A DNA stretch of 64,000 nucleotides from CBDAQV01 sp965199335. GTDB lineage: Bacteria; Pseudomonadota; Alphaproteobacteria; CALMVH01. Below, piece after piece: positions 35,496 to 43,259 of this stretch. The stretch is from contig CBDAQZ010000001.1 of assembly GCA_965199335.1 (NCBI GenBank), positions 124,001 to 188,000 on the forward strand, in the 5' to 3' direction. A program made the translations under genes and the position numbers. The notes below the pieces were generated by a model. It was given only the letters and a program-made list of their open reading frames with translations. It was not told the origin of the DNA and ran no database searches. The stretch's first letter is position 1; every line of letters begins with the position of its first letter.

Positions 35496-37010
35496 TCATT
35501 TCGCGGTCGCCGCCAAGGACTGGCAAGCCTCGGCACCGATCATCAAATTCGATCGAAAATCCCGGCATTTCAGAGGGACTTCCGCGATCACTTTTTTAAA
35601 GTCAATCCTGGTTTGCGAGGAAGCGACATAGAGCAATTGACCTCCGGGATGCGCTTTTATCCAAGGCACCATCTCGTGCGGCTGAAGGGCGATGAAACTG
35701 CCCCGCACGGGAGCCAGGAAATTGGCAAGGGCCGTATATTGGCTCACAAGCATATTCGGCAAAACGGGGTCGTCGATAAAAAAGCCACAGGGCTGCGCTA
35801 TCGTACAAGTCATGCTGGCCTGAGCATCCTGCCACCCCATGTCGCGCAGCCTGGTATCGATTATGCGCAAATGAACCAGATTCGCGCCCGCATAGGCAAT
35901 CAACAGGATAATGGTCAGGCTCGAAAATTCGGAAGCCTTCCTGCGATCGACCGATAGAAGCGCCTTGTCGGCATCGCCTGAAAGCATCGCCAATCCGACT
36001 ATCAGCGCAGGCACAAGGAAATGTGCGTACCGATATACGAACATAGGTTTGAAATACGATGCACCGAACAGAAGAAACACAAACGAGAAGAATATGGCGG
36101 TAAGCAGAACGGCCTGCCGCTGCACCATGAAGGGATTGCTGCTAAAAAGCGCCACGGATGTGTTGATCAACACAATCAGCACAATCAAGGAAGAGGCGAT
36201 GCTACCGAACAAAGTGGCTGGAAAATAATGCAGCAGTTCGTTCATATGAGGGTGCTTGATCCACACCAGAGCGGAACCGACCCTCATCGCATCTTCAATT
36301 TGTAGGGCATAATAAACGCACAGCACAAGCCCGGCAGCGATGAAACAGGCCCAGAATGTCGGCGAGCGCACTATAGGTTTGCGGCAGACAACGACGACGA
36401 GGAATAAAACCGCGAACAGGAACGATGCGTAGTAATGCAGAAGGCCGCCGATCAGTGCGGAAGCCACCGCAGCAAACGGGGCGTTCTTTCGGTCCGAGAT
36501 ACTGAAGGCGATTACGCAGGAACCGGCTAGAAACAAAAGCGAATATGCCCGTGCCTCGAAGGCATACTGCCAGAATGAGAAAGTACCTAGGGTAAGCGCG
36601 GTTGCGACGAACACGTTGCCGCCGGACCGTCCCACTTGCCGGATAAGGATATAGGCTGCGGTTAACGATGCAACGACGCTTAGGCCTCGAACCAGCCACA
36701 GATGACATCCTGCCACTTTGAAGAGCGCGTGGGTGAGAAGATGATAAAGAACCGGATGCACATCGTGCCGGATCAGTGCAAGCGTTGCGGCAAAACTGTC
36801 TGTGCAGGACACGGCCCCGGTAAAGGTTTCGTCCAGCCAGAAGCCAGTGCCGATATTGCGCCATATCGAAACCAGACTGACCGCCACTATGCAGGCAAGG
36901 AAAAGTATCAGCTGATACTTTCCGGTACTAAACTCGATACCTGCCAACCTGACGCTGGCCCGGGAAGATGCGAGGCATGATGGTTCGGTTGAGTTCAACT
37001 CGGATTGCAT
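35496..37010 (-). CDS. Multi-pass membrane glycosyltransferase, GT-C (GT39/PMT-like)
   Basis: 504 aa with about 10 hydrophobic helices between residues 30 and 385, then a ~100-residue soluble C-terminal domain. The first loop carries the acidic motif FWLDETFTG and is followed by DVHPVLYHLLTHALF, matching the D-E and H-P-x-L-Y-Y-L features of PMT/ArnT-type transferases that use polyprenyl-phosphate sugars. The acceptor is unknown. Base composition is noticeably less GC-rich than the neighbours, hinting at acquisition. It is preceded by a hairpin at 37042-37059. Confidence 0.8.
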   Translation of the reverse strand: MQSELNSTEPSCLASSRASVRLAGIEFSTGKYQLILFLACIVAVSLVSIWRNIGTGFWLDETFTGAVSCTDSFAATLALIRHDVHPVLYHLLTHALFKVAGCHLWLVRGLSVVASLTAAYILIRQVGRSGGNVFVATALTLGTFSFWQYAFEARAYSLLFLAGSCVIAFSISDRKNAPFAAVASALIGGLLHYYASFLFAVLFLVVVVCRKPIVRSPTFWACFIAAGLVLCVYYALQIEDAMRVGSALVWIKHPHMNELLHYFPATLFGSIASSLIVLIVLINTSVALFSSNPFMVQRQAVLLTAIFFSFVFLLFGASYFKPMFVYRYAHFLVPALIVGLAMLSGDADKALLSVDRRKASEFSSLTIILLIAYAGANLVHLRIIDTRLRDMGWQDAQASMTCTIAQPCGFFIDDPVLPNMLVSQYTALANFLAPVRGSFIALQPHEMVPWIKAHPGGQLLYVASSQTRIDFKKVIAEVPLKCRDFRSNLMIGAEACQSLAATAK

Positions 37011-37041
37011 GAAGCTACCTACGGAGCGCGGGTGGAAATGT

Positions 37042-37059
37042 AAACGGGGAAGCCCGTTT
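37042..37059. terminator. Hairpin after the TPR gene
   Basis: AAACGGG, GAAG loop, CCCGTTT directly after the stop of the TPR gene. T-rich flanks on both sides are short. It probably ends the TPR transcript before the glycosyltransferase gene. Confidence 0.5.
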
Positions 37060-37799
37060 TACGACACCGGCCCGCCATTGCGCCGGGCGATGTCGATCCA
37101 TTCCTTCTCGGCCTTGGCGTAGCGATAGGTGCCGCGATCGGCGCGCTTCACTATTTCCTGGAATACGGCCTGCGCCTCGGCTTCGTGACCGGTGCGTTGC
37201 AGCAGCATGGCGTAGCGGCAACGGGTTTCCTCGCCGGGCGCATAGTCTGCCAGCGCGGCGAATTCCTCGAGCGCTTCATCGTTGCGGCCGAGGCCTTCCA
37301 GGCTGATGGCGTAAATCAAATGTGCGTCGTGGGATTGAAAATCGGGATGCGCCGAACGCAGCTTGTCCAGTGCTGCCAGCGCCTCGGCATGCAGGCCCAG
37401 CGCCGAGGTGGCGCGGGACAAGCCCATCAGCAACGCGATATCGTCCGCATATATACCGGTCATCGCCGCGCGATAGGTGGCGGCGGCTTCGTCGTAGCGG
37501 CCGAGCCGAATGTTTTCCTCCGCCAGGCGGATACGGTTCTGCACGGTGTCGGCGATTTCCAGATTGTTCGCGTGGCGCCGCAACTCACGTTCCGGGTTTA
37601 TCTTCTTGACGGCCTTTGCCGTGACCTGGCGGCCATGATGGCTGCGCATGTATTCGGGCAGAACCTCGCTGACGATATAGATAACTGCCCCCAGCACCGG
37701 TACCATGACGATCAGATAGACCCACATGCGGTCGCGGCCGGTCTTCACCACGTGAAAGAGGCACAGCGCATCAAGCAGGAGAGGCAACAGGGCGAACAT
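37059..37799 (-). CDS. Membrane-anchored tetratricopeptide repeat protein
   Basis: 246 aa. Two N-terminal hydrophobic segments (MFALLPLLLDALCLFHV and MWVYLIVMVPVLGAVIYIV) resemble the short PLDc_N membrane module, then a charged linker. From ~residue 88 there are four to five TPR-like repeats (RIRLAEENIRLGRYDEAAATYRAAM; ALDKLRSAHP; AISLEGLGRNDEALEEFAAL; AMLLQRTGHEAEAQAVFQEIV). TPRs bind protein partners; none can be named. Monocistronic on appearance. Confidence 0.82.
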   Translation of the reverse strand: MFALLPLLLDALCLFHVVKTGRDRMWVYLIVMVPVLGAVIYIVSEVLPEYMRSHHGRQVTAKAVKKINPERELRRHANNLEIADTVQNRIRLAEENIRLGRYDEAAATYRAAMTGIYADDIALLMGLSRATSALGLHAEALAALDKLRSAHPDFQSHDAHLIYAISLEGLGRNDEALEEFAALADYAPGEETRCRYAMLLQRTGHEAEAQAVFQEIVKRADRGTYRYAKAEKEWIDIARRNGGPVS

Positions 37800-37853
37800 G
37801 CCAAACCATAACGCGTGAAATATCGGTTGTGCAGGTTAATTCGTAGGGGTGTT

Positions 37854-38141
37854 TCAATATGAAGAGGGAAAAGCGCTAAGCCAGTCTATCTGGTCGATGG
37901 CTTCCCGTTCGGCCGTTTCCCGAGAGTCGTAGATCCCAACGCGTGGCCCGGGCAACGTCCACCCTTGTTCGGGCATGAAATTATCCCGGCGCGCTATGCA
38001 ATCGAGCAGAAAATACAGTTTCGCATGCCGTTGGCGCCGGCTTTGCCTGCGAAAGGAATAGCAGCCGTCTGGCCGCCTGACGATGACCACACGCTCGCGC
38101 CCGTCGGGGCTCGTTGCCGTCGTCTCGATACTATCGCTCAT
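37854..38141 (-). CDS. Small hypothetical protein
   Basis: 95 aa from the ATG at 38141 (SDSIETTATSPDGRERV); the frame is also open from 38171 and 38228. After a Ser/Thr-rich start there is a basic domain (VIVRRPDGCYSFRRQSRRQRH) and a C-terminal part with YDSRETAEREAIDQIDWL. It looks like a small soluble protein of alphaproteobacterial type; I do not recognise a named family. Confidence 0.6.
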   Translation of the reverse strand: MSDSIETTATSPDGRERVVIVRRPDGCYSFRRQSRRQRHAKLYFLLDCIARRDNFMPEQGWTLPGPRVGIYDSRETAEREAIDQIDWLSAFPSSY

Positions 38142-38232
38142 CGAACGCCGTTCTAGCGGTGGTGCGGACATTGTTCCTGTATACGGCAGAACGCCGGCGT
38201 CTGGAATATCCGATGGATGCCGGTTCAAACGA

Positions 38233-38256
38233 ACAGGGGCCCCGAAGGGCCCCTGT
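38233..38256 (-). terminator. Intrinsic terminator of pnp
   Basis: Perfect 10-bp stem ACAGGGGCCC / GGGCCCCTGT closing a 4-base loop that reads TTCG on the transcribed (minus) strand, a very stable C(UUCG)G tetraloop. It lies 20 bases after the pnp stop. The following T-run is short. Confidence 0.8.
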
Positions 38257-38276
38257 CGCTAGCTATACGAGGTGGA

Positions 38277-40394
38277 TCAACCAGCCTGCTGGCGCTGGAT
38301 TTCCTCGCCGGTTTCCTGGTCGACGACTTTCATCGACAGCTTGATCTTGCCGCGGTCGTCGAATCCGATGACCTTGACCTTGACCTCGTCGCCCTGGTTG
38401 ACGACATCCGTCACCCGCGCGACGCGCTGCGGCGACAGCTCGGAGATGTGGACGAGGCCGTCGCGGCTGCCCATGAAATTCACGAAGGCGCCGAAATCGA
38501 CCACCTTCACGACCTTGCCGGTGTAGATCACGCCCATCTCCGGCTCGGAGACGATGCCCTTGATCCAGTCGATCGCCTTCTGCGCCGATTCCGCCGAAAC
38601 CGACGATACCTTGACGACGCCGTCGTCATCGATGTCGATCTTCGCGCCGGTGACTTCGCAGATCTCGCGGATCACCTTGCCGCCCGAACCGATCACTTCA
38701 CGGATCTTGTCCTTGGGCACGTTCATGACCGTGATGCGCGGTGCGTTCTCGTTCACGCCCTGGCGGGAATGATCGAGCGCCTTCGACATCTCGCCCAGGA
38801 TGTGCATGCGTCCGCCCTGCGCCTGTTCCAGAGCGATCTTCATGATCTCCGCCGTGATGGAGGTGATCTTGATGTCCATCTGCAGGCTGGTGACGCCACG
38901 CTCGGTGCCGGCAACCTTGAAGTCCATGTCGCCAAGGTGATCCTCGTCGCCCAGGATGTCGGACAGGACGGCGAAGCGCTCGCCTTCCTTGATCAGGCCC
39001 ATGGCGATGCCGGCGATCGGACGCGACAGCGGAACGCCCGCGTCCATCAGCGCCAGCGACGTGCCGCAGACCGTGGCCATCGAGGACGAGCCATTGGATT
39101 CGGTGATCTCGGACACGACGCGCATCGTGTACGGGAAGGCTTCCTTGGCCGGGAGCAACGGACGGACCGCGCGCCATGCCAGCTTGCCGTGGCCGATTTC
39201 GCGGCGGCCCGGGCCGGACATGCGGCCGGCCTCTCCGACCGAGTACGGCGGGAAGTTGTAGTGCAGCATGAAGTGCTCGCGGTACTCGCCCGCCAGCGCG
39301 TCGATGATCTGCTCGTCCTGGCCGGTGCCCAGGGTCGTGACCACCAGGGCCTGGGTTTCGCCGCGGGTGAACAGGGCCGAACCGTGGGCGCGCGGCAGAA
39401 TGCCGACCTCGCACACGATCTGGCGCACCGTCTTGGTGTCGCGGCCGTCGATGCGCATGCCGGTGTCCAGGATATCTTTACGCACGATGTCCGCTTCCAG
39501 CTGCTTGAAGACGCCGCCGAACAGGATGGCGTCCTCGGCCTCGGTCGGGAAGGCTTCCTTGGCCTTGGCCTTGGCGGCGGTGATCTTCTCGGAGCGGTTC
39601 TGCTTGACGCGCTCGGCGAAGGCGGCGCGCAGGTCGTTGCCGATCAGGTCCTTCATGCGCTCCGACAGCGACTTCTTCTCGTCGCTGCGGGTGGTCAGGG
39701 CCCAGGGCTCGTTGGCGCACATCTCGGCCAGGCCGATGATCAGGTCGATGACCGGGCGGAAATGTTCCTGCCCAAACGTCACGGCGCCCAGCATGATCTC
39801 CTCCGAAAGCTCCTTGGCTTCGGATTCAACCATCAGCACGCCTTCGATCGTACCGGCGACGATCAGGTCCAGCTCGCCTTCGGCCAGCTCGTAGGAGTCG
39901 GGGTTCAGTGAGTACTGGCCGTTCTTGTAACCGACGCGGGCCGCGCCGATCGGGCCCATGAAGGGAATGCCGGAGATGGTCAGGGCGGCCGATGCGCCGA
40001 TCAGGGCGACCACGTCGGGATCGTTCTCCAGATCGTGGCTGAGCACGGTGCAGATGACCTGGGTCTCGTTATAGAACCCTTCGGCGAACAGCGGGCGGAT
40101 CGGGCGATCGATCAGGCGGGAGGTCAGCACTTCCTTCTCGGTCGGCTTGCCTTCGCGCTTGAAATAGCCACCGGGGATCTTGCCGGCGGCGAAGGTCTTT
40201 TCCTGGTAGTGGACGGTCAGCGGGAAGAAATCCACGCCGGGCTTGGCCTTCTTTTCACCGACGACGGTGCAAAGGACGGTGGTGCCGCCGTAAGTGGCGA
40301 CGACGGCGCCGTCCGCCTGGCGCGCGATCTTGCCGGTCTCGAGGGTTAGCGTCCGGCCGCCCCATTCCATTTCCTTGCGGAATACCTTGAACAT
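38277..40394 (-). CDS. pnp: Polyribonucleotide nucleotidyltransferase (PNPase)
   Basis: 705 aa from the ATG at 40394, which has AAGGAT upstream; upstream codons in frame are non-homologous leader. 3'-5' phosphorolytic exoribonuclease of the RNA degradosome. Two RNase PH domains (N-terminal GGTTVLCTVVG; second EILPRAHGSALFTRGETQ and GDEDHLGDMDFKVAGT), a KH domain (IREVIGSGGKVIREI, about 565-580) and a C-terminal S1 domain (GKVVKVVDFGAFVNFMG). Full length and intact. It follows rpsO, as usual. Confidence 0.97.
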   Translation of the reverse strand: MFKVFRKEMEWGGRTLTLETGKIARQADGAVVATYGGTTVLCTVVGEKKAKPGVDFFPLTVHYQEKTFAAGKIPGGYFKREGKPTEKEVLTSRLIDRPIRPLFAEGFYNETQVICTVLSHDLENDPDVVALIGASAALTISGIPFMGPIGAARVGYKNGQYSLNPDSYELAEGELDLIVAGTIEGVLMVESEAKELSEEIMLGAVTFGQEHFRPVIDLIIGLAEMCANEPWALTTRSDEKKSLSERMKDLIGNDLRAAFAERVKQNRSEKITAAKAKAKEAFPTEAEDAILFGGVFKQLEADIVRKDILDTGMRIDGRDTKTVRQIVCEVGILPRAHGSALFTRGETQALVVTTLGTGQDEQIIDALAGEYREHFMLHYNFPPYSVGEAGRMSGPGRREIGHGKLAWRAVRPLLPAKEAFPYTMRVVSEITESNGSSSMATVCGTSLALMDAGVPLSRPIAGIAMGLIKEGERFAVLSDILGDEDHLGDMDFKVAGTERGVTSLQMDIKITSITAEIMKIALEQAQGGRMHILGEMSKALDHSRQGVNENAPRITVMNVPKDKIREVIGSGGKVIREICEVTGAKIDIDDDGVVKVSSVSAESAQKAIDWIKGIVSEPEMGVIYTGKVVKVVDFGAFVNFMGSRDGLVHISELSPQRVARVTDVVNQGDEVKVKVIGFDDRGKIKLSMKVVDQETGEEIQRQQAG

Positions 40395-40415
40395 TTTTCC
40401 TATCCTTCCATGTGC

Positions 40416-40494
40416 CTCGCCCGCGCCAATCGCGGGAGAGGGGCGGCGCAGGACAGAAAGGCCCCGCGCCATCGTATTTCTACCTGGGCGCGGG
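40416..40494 (-). ncRNA. Two leader hairpins between rpsO and pnp
   Basis: Stem 1: CCCGCGCC (40463-40470) with GGCGCGGG (40487-40494), 8 perfect pairs and a 16-base loop. Stem 2: CTCGCCCGCG (40416-40425) with CGCGGGAGAG (40431-40440), one mismatch, 5-base loop, ending 21 bases before the pnp ATG. In E. coli the same interval holds an RNase III-cleaved hairpin through which PNPase regulates itself; a like role is inferred from position. Confidence 0.5.
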
Positions 40495-40510
40495 ATTGCG
40501 CCCAAAGTTG

Positions 40511-40780
40511 TTAACGGCGCAGGCCCAGACGGCCGATCAGCTTTTCGTAGCGCTGATTGTCGGTCTTCTTGAGGTAATCGAGCAGGCTGCGGCGCATGCC
40601 GACCATCTTCAGCAGGCCACGGCGGCTGTGCACGTCGTGGGTGTGGATCTTGAGATGCTCGGTCAGGTTGGCGATGCGCTCTGACATGATCGCAACCTGT
40701 ACTTCCGGCGAACCGGTATCGTTGGCCACACGGCCATATTCCTTCACAAGCGCAAGCTTGCGTTCATTCGTAATCGACAT
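40511..40780 (-). CDS. rpsO: 30S ribosomal protein S15
   Basis: 89 aa, the universal length. Primary 16S rRNA-binding protein of the small-subunit platform. ITNERKLALVKEYG, DTGSPEVQVAIMSERI, the S15 signature HTHDVHSRRGLLKMVGMRRSLLDYLK and the C-terminal YEKLIGRLGLRR are all intact. It lies 16 bases after truB. Confidence 0.98.
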   Translation of the reverse strand: MSITNERKLALVKEYGRVANDTGSPEVQVAIMSERIANLTEHLKIHTHDVHSRRGLLKMVGMRRSLLDYLKKTDNQRYEKLIGRLGLRR

Positions 40781-40796
40781 CGGATACTCCTTCGAA

Positions 40797-41738
40797 CTAG
40801 AGGTTGAGGACGCGTACCGGTCGGATTTCCGCGGCTGAGACTTCCACCAGCGCTATGGGCTTGCCACCGTATAGCGCCAGCGCCGTACCTTCATGCCCCG
40901 GTCCCAGAGGTGCCAGCCGTTCGGCGTCGCTACTGGAAATCCAGCAAAGGTACTGGCCCTGTCTCAGTTTTTGGGCTTCCGCATCGGTCAAGGCCAGTGC
41001 CGGGATGTCGTCCAGCGCGGTCTCAACCGGTGCCAAGTACTCGTCGAGGCGCGCACCATGCGTCACTTCCGCCAGCTTTTCCAGTGAAATCGCAGCCGCC
41101 AGCGAAAATTTGCCGACATTCAGCCGCGCCAGCTGGGTTATATGCCCCTCGGTACCCAGCGCGAGAGCAATATCGCGGGCGAGGGAGCGAATATAGCATC
41201 CCTTGCCGACATTGGCCTCGAACACCGCATGGTCGGCATCGGGCAGGCCGACCAGCGTCAGGCTATGAACGATGATGTCGCGCGGCTGCAATTCGAAGCT
41301 TTCCCCGGCACGGGCGAGGTCGTAGGCGCGTTCGCCGCCAACCTTCAGCGCCGAATAGATCGGCGGCATCTGCCTGATGGCGCCGGTGAAACCGGGCAGG
41401 GCATCCACGATCTCGTCGCCGGTGGGGCGGCGATCCGACATGCGGATCGGCTGGCCCTCGCTGTCGTCGGTATCGGTGGCGCTGCCCCATTGCACGGTAA
41501 AGCCATAGGTCTTGGCATGGTCCATGGCGAAGGACACGGTCTTGGTCGCTTCGCCCAGCGCGATCGGCAGCACGCCGGTTGCCAACGGGTCCAGCGTCCC
41601 GGCATGGCCGACCTTCTGCGCCTTGGTCAGCCAGCGCACCTTTCCGACGACCTGCGCCGAGGTCATGCCCTGCGGCTTGTCGATGATCAGCCAGCCGCTG
41701 ATCGGCTGGCCCTTGCGGATGCGGTTCATCGATAGCAC
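40797..41738 (-). CDS. truB: tRNA pseudouridine(55) synthase
   Basis: 313 aa; an ATG three codons in (NRIRKGQPISGWLIIDKP) is an alternative start. It makes pseudouridine 55 in the T-loop of tRNAs. Catalytic Asp in HAGTLDPLATGVLP (about D50), plus the YxxxxKxGGxRAYDLAR block (YSALKVGGERAYDLA) and a C-terminal PUA-like region. It heads a truB-rpsO-pnp unit with its own promoter region, split from rbfA by an accessory gene. Confidence 0.96.
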   Translation of the reverse strand: MLSMNRIRKGQPISGWLIIDKPQGMTSAQVVGKVRWLTKAQKVGHAGTLDPLATGVLPIALGEATKTVSFAMDHAKTYGFTVQWGSATDTDDSEGQPIRMSDRRPTGDEIVDALPGFTGAIRQMPPIYSALKVGGERAYDLARAGESFELQPRDIIVHSLTLVGLPDADHAVFEANVGKGCYIRSLARDIALALGTEGHITQLARLNVGKFSLAAAISLEKLAEVTHGARLDEYLAPVETALDDIPALALTDAEAQKLRQGQYLCWISSSDAERLAPLGPGHEGTALALYGGKPIALVEVSAAEIRPVRVLNL

Positions 41739-41812
41739 TCATTTACATTTACAAAATTATTGACAATGTATGTATTTCACATATAAACTGTCACATAAAT
41801 AGGGAGACTGGA
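41739..41812. promoter_or_regulatory. Divergent AT-rich promoter region, truB versus hypothetical gene
   Basis: 74 bases, strongly AT-rich, between divergent starts. TTGACA at 41760-41765 is a consensus -35 hexamer for the plus-strand gene, and AT-rich candidates for a -10 follow at about 41783-41790. No operator palindrome is evident. Confidence 0.4.
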
Positions 41813-42325
41813 ATGCCGGACAATGCCACGATCGGTCAACGTTTTTTGGATAACAACGTTGCCGGCCAATCATCATCCATGACCCAACCGGAAGCCGCCA
41901 TGGATTTTATGAATAGACTTGGAAATCTTAGTGGTGGTCGGGAGATTATATTTCCGGCGCGGCAGACTTCGAATACCCTTGAGTTTCACATGCATAGTCT
42001 TACATCGGCCATGAATATGGAAGATAGGTTGAAAGACAACGGTATCGAAGTAACCCGTGAAGTTCGCGGTGTTGATACGCGTCGGGAACCGGGACATAAA
42101 ATTGTCATTCTAAATACAGATCAGGTTACTCCAGAAAAAGCGACGGAAATACTGCAGCAGGTAAGAACCAAGAATGAGCAGCATGGTTTTGACTTCAGCG
42201 AAACCGATGGACCTAATGAGGTTAAGGCTCAAGCTGCGCCTATTATCGAGGTTGCTAATAATCCTGCTACGGCTCAGGCGGTTGTACCATCGTCACCCTC
42301 GCCGCGTTTAGGATCGGCAGCGTAG
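41813..42325 (+). CDS. Orphan hypothetical protein of low GC content
   Basis: 170 aa, soluble, no signal or membrane segment. A central region (~28-130) looks folded (AAMDFMNRLGNLSGGREIIFP; FHMHSLTSAMNMEDRLKDNG; HKIVILNTDQVTPEKATEILQQV), with a VTREVRGVD strand; the last ~40 residues are Ala/Pro/Ser-rich and likely disordered. AGGGAG-type site at ~41800. Codon use is much less GC-rich than truB and rbfA, between which it is inserted on the opposite strand. No family recognised; probable recent acquisition. Confidence 0.7.
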   Translation: MPDNATIGQRFLDNNVAGQSSSMTQPEAAMDFMNRLGNLSGGREIIFPARQTSNTLEFHMHSLTSAMNMEDRLKDNGIEVTREVRGVDTRREPGHKIVILNTDQVTPEKATEILQQVRTKNEQHGFDFSETDGPNEVKAQAAPIIEVANNPATAQAVVPSSPSPRLGSAA

Positions 42326-42380
42326 GCTTAATCGAGAGATTAGGCCAGTTTAGATAAGTTTATTAACTCCTTCCTGGCAG

Positions 42381-42440
42381 TTGGGGTCAGATTCCGAAGT
42401 CTGCCGCCCACTTGCTATCAGGATAGGTAAACTGGTCCCC
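42381..42440. repeat. REP-like sequence between convergent genes
   Basis: TTGGGGTCAGATTCCGAAG begins at about 42380 and ACTGGTCCCC ends at 42440, so GGGGTCAG and CTGGTCCCC face each other across ~45 bases. The TTGGGGTCAGA motif recalls REP sequences mobilised by RAYT transposases; no such transposase is in the window. A CCCCTCCCA...TGGGGAG imperfect hairpin follows at 42449-42470. Confidence 0.4.
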
Positions 42441-42470
42441 ATGCCAACCCCCTCCCACTTGGATGGGGAG

Positions 42471-42854
42471 TCATTCATTCGTCATATGCACCTTCAGCAA
42501 CGCGTCGATGTGCTGGGCGTAGTCCAGCGACGTGTCGGCGGCGAATTTCAGGGCCGGGGTGGCGCGCAGTTCGATTTCGCGCGCCAGTTCGCCACGCAGG
42601 AAAGGTGCGGCGCGGTTCAACGCCACGACCGTCTTGTCCATTGCGCTACGGTCACCGGCCAGCGGGATGATGTAGGCGGTGGCGTTCTTCAGGTCGGGGC
42701 TGATCCGCACTTCAGTCACACTGACGTTCAGGGCCTGCAAATCGGGATCCCGGAAATGGCTGCGGCGCAGGATATCGGCAAGGACATGCCGTATCTGCTC
42801 GCCGACGCGCAGCTGGCGCTGGGATTTCTCGCCCGCGTTGGTTTTAGGTTTCAT
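42471..42854 (-). CDS. rbfA: 30S ribosome-binding factor A
   Basis: 127 aa. Late-stage 30S assembly factor with a KH-like fold. RQLRVGEQIRHVLADILRR, LNVSVTEVRISPDLKNATAYI, LNRAAPFLRGELAREIELRATPAL and the D-x-S-L-D-Y motif near the C terminus are typical. Normally it follows infB directly; here four accessory genes lie between. The spacing to the upstream gene (54 bases) leaves room for a promoter. Confidence 0.95.
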   Translation of the reverse strand: MKPKTNAGEKSQRQLRVGEQIRHVLADILRRSHFRDPDLQALNVSVTEVRISPDLKNATAYIIPLAGDRSAMDKTVVALNRAAPFLRGELAREIELRATPALKFAADTSLDYAQHIDALLKVHMTNE

Positions 42855-42908
42855 GATGGGGATTGTTAAACAGGATTGTGGCGGAAATTACAAATGCCAC
42901 GTCCCGTA

Positions 42909-43247
42909 TTACGCTGCCGCCACTCCCTCGAACCGTCTCACGATCACTTGTCGTACGAGAGCCTCGCGGGCGCGCTGCTTGCCTTCTTCCAGGTCGGGGC
43001 AAATGAAGCCGGTATGGCTGCCGTTGCCATTGGCATCAGGCACGACCCAATATGTTGTTCTCCTGGAAACGCCCGGCATGCCGGCAATTTCGGAATTGGT
43101 GGACAAATAGGCGCTGCCGGCATCGGGCAGGTCCATGCGGTCATGAGTATCGTTTTCGACAATGGCGCTGTTCAGCTGCTTGAATTCCTGCTGACCCACC
43201 GGCGTTGCAAGATATGCCTGAAATAACTGGAATTCATCGATCTGCAT
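42909..43247 (-). CDS. Hypothetical protein
   Basis: 112 aa with AGGAAG before its ATG. N-terminal IDEFQLFQAYLATPVGQQEFKQ is helical; the middle has YWVVPDANGNGSHTGFICPDLEEG; the C-terminal helix is basic (REALVRQVIVRRFEG). Soluble. Not recognised. It follows the sigma region 4-like gene by 12 bases and is probably in the same operon. Confidence 0.65.
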   Translation of the reverse strand: MQIDEFQLFQAYLATPVGQQEFKQLNSAIVENDTHDRMDLPDAGSAYLSTNSEIAGMPGVSRRTTYWVVPDANGNGSHTGFICPDLEEGKQRAREALVRQVIVRRFEGVAAA

Positions 43248-43259
43248 GTAATCTTCCTG

